From Promethearchaeota archaeon (GTDB lineage Archaea > Asgardarchaeota > Lokiarchaeia > Sigyniarchaeales > SOKP01): a stretch of DNA of 12,596 bases. Where the stretch lies: the NCBI GenBank assembly GCA_030606095.1, contig JAUWHC010000035.1, positions 1-12,596 of the forward strand, in the 5' to 3' direction. The notes under the pieces are model-generated. The model had not been told where the DNA came from. It was given only the letters and a program-made list of their open reading frames with translations, and searched no databases. Below, in pieces: positions 1 to 5,431 of the stretch (the first letter of the stretch is position 1; every line of letters starts with the position of its first letter). The position numbers were made by a program, and so were the translations under genes.

Positions 1-1247
1 AAATCTAAGGTTTCTAAAGTTGATAAAGACCCTATAGTGTCTGGAATTGTTTCTAATCTATTAAATCCTATTATTAAATTCTTTAAAAGCGGTAATTTAC
101 CGATAGTTGGTATTAAACTGGTTAATTTATTAGTTGAAATATCAAGTTCTCTTAAAGAAGACAATAATCCTATTGACTCAGGTAAAATCGATAATTGGTT
201 TTTGCTTAAATCTAATACTTCAAGAGAAGATAAATTTCCTATGGATTCTGGAAGTTTTATTAGTTTATTATCGTATAAATCCAATTCTTTTAAAGATTTT
301 AGTTGCCCAATTGAATCGGGAAGTTCTTTTAATTCATTTCGATCAACTTTCAACGTTTCAAGAGTAGTCAAATTATTTATAGAATTATGAAGGAATTTAA
401 GATTGTTTCTATCAAACTTCAATATTTTAATTGAGCTTAAATTATCCATATCCGGTAATTGAGTTAATTCATTACTAGAAATTTCTAATCTTAGAAGAGA
501 TTTAAGATGACCCATTGAATCGGGAAGCTCCGTTAGATAATTAGAAGAAATATTTAAACTTTCTAATGATTTAAGAGAGCCAATTGTTTCAGGAAGTAAA
601 GGTAGTTTATTTGATGCTAATCCTAAATATTTAAGATTTTTTAAATTACCTATTGAATCAGGCACATACGTTAAATTATTTCCTTTTAAGAAAAGTGACG
701 ACAACGACGATAAATTACCAATAGCATTAGGTAATTTACTTAATTTGTTATTTCTTAAATTTAACCTTTTTAAAGATCTTAGAGAACCTATTGACTCTGG
801 AAGAGTGGTTAAATTATTTTTTCCTAAATATAACAATTCTAAAAATTTAAGATCCTCAATAGAATCCGGGAGTTCATCAATTTTATTTTGGCTAAGATCT
901 AAAGATTCTAAATTTTTTAATGACCCTATAGTCTCAGGAATTTCAGTTAATGAATTATCACTTAGGTCCAATAATGTAAGAGGAGATAAAGAACTAATCG
1001 TCTCTGGTAGAATTGTTAATCGATTCGATTCTAAATGTAATTCTTTTAGTGAAACTAAAGAATAAATCGCTTTTGGTAGTTTGACTAGTTTATTTTCGCT
1101 TAAATCTAAAGTGTTGAGAGCTGAAATAAAACAAAGTTCATCCGGTATTACTTTTAACTTATTACCCCTAACTAATAGTTTTTTTAGATAAGCAAGGGTG
1201 GTAATTTTTTCGGGTATTATCGTTAATCCACACGAAAACAAGCTTAG
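1..1247 (-). repeat. 69-bp tandem periodicity encoding the LRR array
   Basis: The DNA repeats every 69 bases (23 codons) because it encodes leucine-rich repeats 1-18 of the gene on the minus strand. On the plus strand the recurring word is of the type cctattgaatcaggaag, the complement of the codons for the LPxSIG part. The copies are degenerate at DNA level, so the array is old rather than freshly duplicated. Confidence 0.85.
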
Positions 1248-1379
1248 ACCTTCTACATGGTTATCTTTAACTGTATACCCAAAAGTATAACTTTGCAGCT
1301 CTGGTACTTCTGGAATGGGTACCCCTATTAATTTTTCTAAATATTCGAGAAATTTCTTTTCTTCTTCTGGAAGAGTCAT
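1..1379 (-). CDS. Leucine-rich-repeat protein, C-terminus beyond left edge
   Basis: The minus-strand frame from the ATG at 1379-1377 stays open to base 3, giving 459 residues with no stop, so the gene is cut by the window edge. Residues 1-44 are a charged N-terminal cap (start MTLPEEEKKFLEYLEKL). From residue 45 there are 18 complete repeats of the form LxxLxLxxNxLxxLPxxIGxL. Seventeen are 23 residues long and one (298-319) is 22. Such repeats form curved solenoids used for protein-protein binding, and in archaea they are probably cytosolic; no signal peptide or membrane segment is visible here. No Shine-Dalgarno site precedes the ATG. AT-rich TATA-like stretches lie near 1405-1415 and 1448-1462. 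The partner is unknown. In related proteins the repeats may be joined to a GTPase or other effector domain, but that part would lie outside this window. The LRR call is certain; the function is not. Confidence 0.93.
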   Translation of the reverse strand, partial: MTLPEEEKKFLEYLEKLIGVPIPEVPELQSYTFGYTVKDNHVEGLSLFSCGLTIIPEKITTLAYLKKLLVRGNKLKVIPDELCFISALNTLDLSENKLVKLPKAIYSLVSLKELHLESNRLTILPETISSLSPLTLLDLSDNSLTEIPETIGSLKNLESLDLSQNKIDELPDSIEDLKFLELLYLGKNNLTTLPESIGSLRSLKRLNLRNNKLSKLPNAIGNLSSLSSLFLKGNNLTYVPDSIGNLKNLKYLGLASNKLPLLPETIGSLKSLESLNISSNYLTELPDSMGHLKSLLRLEISSNELTQLPDMDNLSSIKILKFDRNNLKFLHNSINNLTTLETLKVDRNELKELPDSIGQLKSLKELDLYDNKLIKLPESIGNLSSLEVLDLSKNQLSILPESIGLLSSLRELDISTNKLTSLIPTIGKLPLLKNLIIGFNRLETIPDTIGSLSTLETLD

Positions 1380-1508
1380 GTGTTATTTTTGATAGTTATG
1401 CAATTCATTAATCAATTATCAAAATACCTAGAAAGATAATCAAAATGCATATATTTATTGTTTAACATTTTGTTAAAATCAGCTTTGAATGTGAAAAAAT
1501 TAAAATTT

Positions 1509-1518
1509 AAAAAAAAAA
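1509..1518 (-). terminator. T10 tract after the alcohol dehydrogenase gene
   Basis: A run of ten A on the plus strand reads as ten T on the minus strand, about 35 bases after the dehydrogenase stop codon. More T-rich sequence follows. Archaeal RNA polymerase terminates at such oligo-T tracts without needing a hairpin. It separates the dehydrogenase from the LRR gene that follows on the same strand. Confidence 0.5.
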
Positions 1519-1553
1519 TAGTAATTGAATATGAATTGGAGAAAAGACGGAGC

Positions 1554-2753
1554 TTAGAAATCAACATCTTTTCCTTCAAATGCATACTCATAGAGTTTCC
1601 CAAAGTCCTCAGTGTTTGCAGATCTTGGGCCAAGAACGCTTGTAGAATCTTCAAAACAAAGGTTTACTAAAGCATCAATATTTTTATCATAATCCTCCTT
1701 TGTAGCTCCTATCTCCTTCAAACTGAAAGAAAATCCAACTTCTTTTTGAAGTTCTTTTATTTTTTTTATGACAATATTCGCTGATTCTTTGATGTTTTCG
1801 TCCCAATTTGCCCATCCTAACTGTTTCGCTAATTTTCCAAGTATTTCTTCTGTTTTGTCTGCCTTATCTGGGTTGTTTAAACAGTACTGTAATACATAAG
1901 GGAGAAAAATACCTACTGCTCTACCATGAGGGACATGGAAGACGGAGCCCCATGAATGCCCGAGTGTATGTGCAAGGTGTGCGTTAGAATTACCAAAAGC
2001 TAATCCGGCCATTGTAGCTGCTTGATGCAAATAATCTCGTGCTTCCATATTTTTACCATCCTTAGCAACTATTGGTAGATACTTAAAAATCAATTCAATT
2101 GCTTTCAGAGCTGCTCCATTGCTAAACTCATTTTTCCAAAGAGTTGTAATGCCTTCTAACGAATGGGCTAAAGCATCAAAAGCAGTATCTACTGTCAGCG
2201 TTGGTGGCATTCCTAAGGGAAAAATTGGGTCAACTATAGCGAAGGAGGGCACCATACTCTTATGCAAGAAAAAATGCTTTTTCCATATTCCATCAAGAAA
2301 TCTAGAGATGACACTTACATTAGTAATTTCTGCTCCAGTTCCAGATGTAGTAGGTATAACAACCAATTTTGACTTATTTCCCAGTTTATATAGTTCCGCA
2401 TTAAATGGATAGATATCATCAAGAACAATATCAGGAAATTCATTTAAACACCATACAGCCTTAGCAGTATCAATAACTGAACCGCCTCCTAAAGCTATGA
2501 CTAAATCAGGGGCATAATCGATACATTGTTGTCTCGCAGTTAGTACGTCATCTTCGTGAGGATCTGGTTGTACATCATTAAAAACCATATATTTTTTTCC
2601 AAATTGGTCTAGTTTTTCAGTCAATTTTTTTAAATAACCTAATTCTTCTAGTACTTTATCTGTTACAACAAATACTTTTTCGCCAGGAATATTTTCAAGG
2701 AAATCTATGGCATCTTCGCCATATATAATACCTGGACTATAAAAAAACCACAT
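1554..2753 (-). CDS. Iron-containing alcohol dehydrogenase
   Basis: This 399-residue protein belongs to the group III (iron-activated) NAD(P)-dependent alcohol dehydrogenases. They interconvert alcohols and aldehydes or ketones in the cytosol. The N-terminal half holds the nucleotide-binding GGGS at 89-92 (LGGGSVIDTAKAV) and the conserved PTTSGTGAE at 134-142. The C-terminal half carries the metal ligands D193 and H197 (FDALAHSLE), H262 (AHTLGH) and H276 (HVPHG), and H266 matches the usual active-site histidine. The length is normal for the family (about 380-400). The start is supported by an AGGTGA Shine-Dalgarno site. The gene is divergent from the SCP2-like gene at 2887 and probably transcribed alone, with a T10 tract after it. 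Butanol, lactaldehyde or other alcohol specificity cannot be read from the sequence. Family call is firm, substrate unknown. Confidence 0.95.
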   Translation of the reverse strand: MWFFYSPGIIYGEDAIDFLENIPGEKVFVVTDKVLEELGYLKKLTEKLDQFGKKYMVFNDVQPDPHEDDVLTARQQCIDYAPDLVIALGGGSVIDTAKAVWCLNEFPDIVLDDIYPFNAELYKLGNKSKLVVIPTTSGTGAEITNVSVISRFLDGIWKKHFFLHKSMVPSFAIVDPIFPLGMPPTLTVDTAFDALAHSLEGITTLWKNEFSNGAALKAIELIFKYLPIVAKDGKNMEARDYLHQAATMAGLAFGNSNAHLAHTLGHSWGSVFHVPHGRAVGIFLPYVLQYCLNNPDKADKTEEILGKLAKQLGWANWDENIKESANIVIKKIKELQKEVGFSFSLKEIGATKEDYDKNIDALVNLCFEDSTSVLGPRSANTEDFGKLYEYAFEGKDVDF

Positions 2754-2761
2754 TTAGTTTT

Positions 2762-2767
2762 TCACCT
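2762..2767 (-). promoter_or_regulatory. Shine-Dalgarno site AGGTGA of the alcohol dehydrogenase
   Basis: On the minus strand AGGTGA lies 8 bases before the ATG at 2753. It is fully complementary to the UCACCU expected at the 3' end of archaeal 16S rRNA. It fixes the start codon. It stands out because most other genes here have no such site. Confidence 0.7.
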
Positions 2768-2783
2768 AATACTTATTTTTGGA

Positions 2784-2800
2784 GTTATATTTAATATAAT
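2784..2800 (-). promoter_or_regulatory. TATA-like element upstream of the alcohol dehydrogenase
   Basis: The minus strand reads TTATATTAAATATAA, centred about 39 bases before the ATG. A start site about 26 bases downstream, near 2766, would leave a very short leader that just contains the Shine-Dalgarno site. The whole gap is AT-rich, so the assignment is tentative. Confidence 0.35.
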
Positions 2801-2886
2801 TACTTACGAACCATAAAATATTAATCAATTGCAATAGAGTTTATTTTAATAATATTTCTTAAAAAAATGATCAATGGTAAAAAGTT

Positions 2887-3312
2887 ATGGAAGAATCTGA
2901 GAAAGAAAACTTGTTTTTAACTTTTAAGGGCGTTATCGAAAGTATAATCTTAGATAAACGCAGAAATCCAAAGAACAATAAAATGCTTGATAACTTTCAA
3001 GCAAAGTTAAACTTGGGGCTTCAAACTGAAGAGGATTTCTACTTATGGGTTAATCTTACCGCCGAAAATGGAAAATACACCATTGGTAAAGGTAAACTGG
3101 AAGAGTACGATTTAGAGATAATGGCAACTCCAGAAGATTTGATGGGTTTTTCTAGCGGCGAAAACTCAACGCTCAACATGATGTTGAAAAAGAATAATTA
3201 CGGATTTAAAAAGTTAAGATATGATAAAAGCAGCGACGGAAAAAGAAATTTTGGTATATTGTTAAAACTACCAAAAATCCTAGTGTTAGACAAGGTAAAA
3301 GCGCCAAAATAA
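2887..3312 (+). CDS. Small SCP2-like (sterol carrier protein 2 fold) protein
   Basis: This is a 141-residue soluble protein with no signal peptide or membrane helix. Its layout resembles the SCP2 sterol/lipid-carrier fold. An N-terminal helix region (about 10-45) is followed by strands at 51-58 (FYLWVNLT) and 63-70. Next come the acidic DLEIMATPEDLMGFSSGE at 75-92, like the D(V/L)xIxxxxxDLxxLxxGE core of SCP2 proteins, and an amphipathic segment at 93-110 (LNMMLKKN). If correct, it may bind a lipid or other hydrophobic ligand in the cytosol. The usual glycine-flanked strand after the central helix (G-x-hydrophobic-x-x-x-G) is poorly matched, here KKNNYGFKKL. It shares a 133-base divergent intergenic region with the alcohol dehydrogenase. 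There is no clear Shine-Dalgarno site. The coding call is solid; the fold call is a suggestion from pattern only. Confidence 0.7.
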   Translation: MEESEKENLFLTFKGVIESIILDKRRNPKNNKMLDNFQAKLNLGLQTEEDFYLWVNLTAENGKYTIGKGKLEEYDLEIMATPEDLMGFSSGENSTLNMMLKKNNYGFKKLRYDKSSDGKRNFGILLKLPKILVLDKVKAPK

Positions 3313-3313
3313 A

Positions 3314-3341
3314 AATAATTACTACGAATTATTATTTTTTT
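3314..3341. terminator. Hairpin with T-tracts between convergent genes
   Basis: AATAATT (3314-3320) and AATTATT (3327-3333) form a 7-bp stem with a 6-base loop. On the plus strand it is followed by seven T (3335-3341). On the minus strand the flanking A-rich bases 3307-3313 read as T-rich. It starts just after the stop codon at 3312 and lies about 20 bases past the end of the phosphoesterase gene, so it can serve both convergent genes. Confidence 0.55.
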
Positions 3342-3359
3342 ATCTAATTTCTTTTAATT

Positions 3360-3986
3360 TTAATATTTATGTCGAATTTTATTGTTTTCAAAAACAAAAT
3401 AGGATTTTAAATCCTTAAGTTTCGCAGCTCTTATATCGTACTGATATAAAACCACATTGATCTCCCCTGTTTTTTCAATTACACTTAAAGTAATAAACGA
3501 AGGATTACCGCTTGCTACAAAAGACCATGCTCCAGTAACGCTACCGGGATTCAACAGTAAGATATCTTTCTGAAGAAAAATCTCTTCTTTATGCGTATGT
3601 CCAGATATTAAAATGTTAAAACTTTTTTCGATAGCAATCAACTCAAGTTGAGAACGATCTCCCCTAGGGGATACTTGATGGCCATGAGTTAACCCAACTA
3701 TTAAATTATCGTTGTTTCCTATAGATATATTTAAACTTTGATAGACTGGAGCATCTCGATTTCCCCCGTAATAATCCATATTTCCTATTACAACAAATAG
3801 ATTTCTCTTTGTAATTAAGTTTAAAAAATTCATGAATTTTGGAGCATTTACTACATCGCCAGTAAAAAAAGTGTAATCAAATTTTTCAATTTCAACTAAC
3901 TGCTCTAACTTTTTGATAATTTGATCTGGAACGCTCTTAGCCCTTCGAGGTAAGTGAGAATCTCCAATTGCTAATATTTTTATCAT
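3360..3986 (-). CDS. Vps29-like / MJ0936-type metallophosphoesterase
   Basis: This 208-residue calcineurin-like phosphoesterase has all metal-site motifs: GDSH (D9, H11), GD (D44), GNMD (N69), HGH (H101, H103) and GHTH (H130, H132). From memory, its motif spelling is closer to eukaryotic Vps29, the retromer subunit, than to MJ0936 or YfcE enzymes. The shared features are GDxHxPxR with SxP at 8-20, HGHQVxPxGD at 101-110, ILISGHTHK at 125-133, NPGSxTGA at 146-153, PSF at 162-164 and VVxYQY near 178-183. Unlike human Vps29, which reads GN and GD in motifs II and III, this protein keeps GD and GN, so it may be catalytically active. It has about 25 more residues than the human protein. No Vps35 or Vps26 gene is in the window. 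It has no Shine-Dalgarno site; a TATA-like element about 25 bases upstream suggests a leaderless mRNA. Superfamily is certain, Vps29 kinship is likely, role is open. Confidence 0.93.
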   Translation of the reverse strand: MIKILAIGDSHLPRRAKSVPDQIIKKLEQLVEIEKFDYTFFTGDVVNAPKFMNFLNLITKRNLFVVIGNMDYYGGNRDAPVYQSLNISIGNNDNLIVGLTHGHQVSPRGDRSQLELIAIEKSFNILISGHTHKEEIFLQKDILLLNPGSVTGAWSFVASGNPSFITLSVIEKTGEINVVLYQYDIRAAKLKDLKSYFVFENNKIRHKY

Positions 3987-4003
3987 AATTAGCTAGCTTG
4001 TAG

Positions 4004-4018
4004 TTTATTATTTAATAA
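4004..4018 (-). promoter_or_regulatory. TATA-like element of the Vps29-like gene
   Basis: The minus strand reads TTATTAAATAATAAA, centred about 25 bases before the A of the ATG at 3986. That is the archaeal TATA-to-start distance, so transcription would begin at or next to the start codon. Confidence 0.45.
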
Positions 4019-4050
4019 AATAAAAAGATTTCAATAGATAAGACAATTTG

Positions 4051-4057
4051 AAAAAAA
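4051..4057 (-). terminator. T7 tract after tyrS
   Basis: Seven A on the plus strand read as seven T on the minus strand, 15 bases after the tyrosyl-tRNA synthetase stop codon. No strong hairpin is needed for archaeal termination at such tracts. Confidence 0.4.
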
Positions 4058-4072
4058 TATAAAACTCTAAAT

Positions 4073-5209
4073 TTATCTTGTTATTATTAGCTTTTCTAAA
4101 TCTTTTTTCATTTTTTGGATGCTCGGTTGCTCGAAATGTTTACGGACAGGTTCTAGTATTTCAACAATCTTGTTTGCAACTCCGATTTTCAGATCAAGTG
4201 GATGTAGACTTTTTGCTAAAAATGCACTTTCTAACCCGTCATACGAGTTAAATTCTATATCTCCACCGAATTTTGGTTTTCTCTCTATCTGAATGCTTGA
4301 ATTTTTATTTCTGAAAATGACAAATTTAGCCCAATCTAAAATTGGATTTATAATAACATTCCCTTCTGGACAAAATGCAGATTTTACCAAAGTTTTGATC
4401 TTACTAGGAGTATCACTTACAAATACTGCTGAATCTTTTATTGATTTACTCATTTTCATATCCGACCACATTTCTTGAAGTTGTGAGGGATCTTCTATAG
4501 GCCAGATAGCTGGTTTTTTCAATCCAAGTATTAAATGATGGTGAACGCAGATTGGTTTTATTTTTTCTCCAGAAGCGTCCATAAGGTTATTCTTTTTCAT
4601 TTTTAGAGCAACATCTCTAGCAACAACATGCGCTTTTCGCTGATCATAACCAGCATGAGCTAAATTAACATTTTGTATGAATATATCAGCTACTTGCATT
4701 GCAGGATAGAGTAATTTGGCAAAATCAACGCCTTCACCTAACTTTCGTCCCATTATAGTGATGCTTCTATGCATTCTGTTAAGCGTGGTGTTTTTACATA
4801 CATCAATAAATGTTTCCCAATAATCATCGTTATTATGATAAAGATCTGTACCAAGAGTAAACTTAACTTTCTTTGGATCTGCCCCAACGGCTTTCAAACA
4901 TGCTTTTAAGCCTTCTTTAAAATATCCCACTGCTACTTTCTGGATTTGTTCACGATCTCCACCTAATTTATCGTTTATCCAACTATGCCAATCAGCTAGG
5001 AATATTGTGCAATTAACTCCAGCATCAATAAAATCCTTAATTTTTGACATACAAACGATTCCTGTTCCTAAGTGAACTTTTCCTGAAATTTCAAATCCAA
5101 TATAGTGATTTAAAGGAATACCTGTTTCTAAATAAAGCTTTAAATCGTCATCAGTTAAAATTTCTTCAGTTCCTCTTTTAATTAAATCAAATCTTTCTGC
5201 TACATCCAT
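4073..5209 (-). CDS. tyrS: Tyrosyl-tRNA synthetase, archaeal/eukaryotic type
   Basis: This 378-residue class I aminoacyl-tRNA synthetase charges tRNA-Tyr with tyrosine. The Rossmann fold carries YIGFEISGKVHLGTG at 36-50, whose HLGT (46-49) is the HIGH motif. The tyrosine-pocket signatures are YPAMQVAD at 168-175 and DQRKAH at 189-194, and KMSKS is at 252-256. The LADWHSWINDKLGGD block (71-85) matches archaeal rather than bacterial TyrRS, and no bacterial S4-like C-terminal domain follows. The fourth HIGH residue is Thr instead of His; as I recall, one branch of archaeal TyrRS has the same change. It is somewhat longer than the Methanocaldococcus enzyme (about 306) and shorter than eukaryotic TyrRS with its extra domain. 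There is no Shine-Dalgarno site. It is distinguished from TrpRS by DQRKAH and the YPxMQxxD block. Confidence 0.96.
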   Translation of the reverse strand: MDVAERFDLIKRGTEEILTDDDLKLYLETGIPLNHYIGFEISGKVHLGTGIVCMSKIKDFIDAGVNCTIFLADWHSWINDKLGGDREQIQKVAVGYFKEGLKACLKAVGADPKKVKFTLGTDLYHNNDDYWETFIDVCKNTTLNRMHRSITIMGRKLGEGVDFAKLLYPAMQVADIFIQNVNLAHAGYDQRKAHVVARDVALKMKKNNLMDASGEKIKPICVHHHLILGLKKPAIWPIEDPSQLQEMWSDMKMSKSIKDSAVFVSDTPSKIKTLVKSAFCPEGNVIINPILDWAKFVIFRNKNSSIQIERKPKFGGDIEFNSYDGLESAFLAKSLHPLDLKIGVANKIVEILEPVRKHFEQPSIQKMKKDLEKLIITR

Positions 5210-5230
5210 AATTATAAATAAAATTATAAG

Positions 5231-5241
5231 ATTTAATTATT
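5231..5241 (-). promoter_or_regulatory. TATA-like element of tyrS
   Basis: The minus strand reads AATAATTAAAT, centred about 27 bases before the ATG at 5209, and no Shine-Dalgarno site follows. This fits a leaderless transcript. The 222-base gap 5210-5431 is very AT-rich and shows nothing else that I can support. Confidence 0.35.
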
Positions 5242-5431
5242 TTATTACTGAGACTATAAAGTATGATAAAATAAGGAATAATAAATCATTGTTTACTAAT
5301 TTTTCCTTAGATTATGGTAAGTGTTGAATTTTAAAATTTAATACAAATTTGAATGTTATCAATTTAATATTAAAAGAAATTGAATATAGAAATAGTGAAA
5401 AAAGAAATGTAATCTAAAAGTGAAAAATTGT

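Noticed and set aside
1..1247. Regular spaced repeats on the plus strand that could be mistaken for a CRISPR-like or satellite array, and open plus-strand frames at 37-390 and 745-1065
   Set aside because: The 69-base period is exactly 23 codons of leucine-rich repeats on the minus strand. The plus-strand frames are antisense by-products of that repeat and have no family features.
1376..1408. A 10-codon minus-strand frame (starting MNCITIK) whose TGA overlaps the LRR start as ATGA, possibly a leader peptide
   Set aside because: It has no Shine-Dalgarno site, no recognisable leader-peptide content, and such short overlaps are common by chance in AT-rich DNA.
1412..1654. Open minus-strand frame overlapping the end of the alcohol dehydrogenase gene
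   Set aside because: It overlaps the dehydrogenase C-terminus in another frame, crosses the T10 tract and looks low-complexity; the dehydrogenase frame has full family motifs.
4073..5209. Reading the synthetase as tryptophanyl-tRNA synthetase or as defective because HIGH reads HLGT
   Set aside because: DQRKAH and YPAMQVAD are tyrosine-enzyme signatures, KMSKS is intact, and Thr in the last HIGH position is, as I recall, seen in other archaeal TyrRS.
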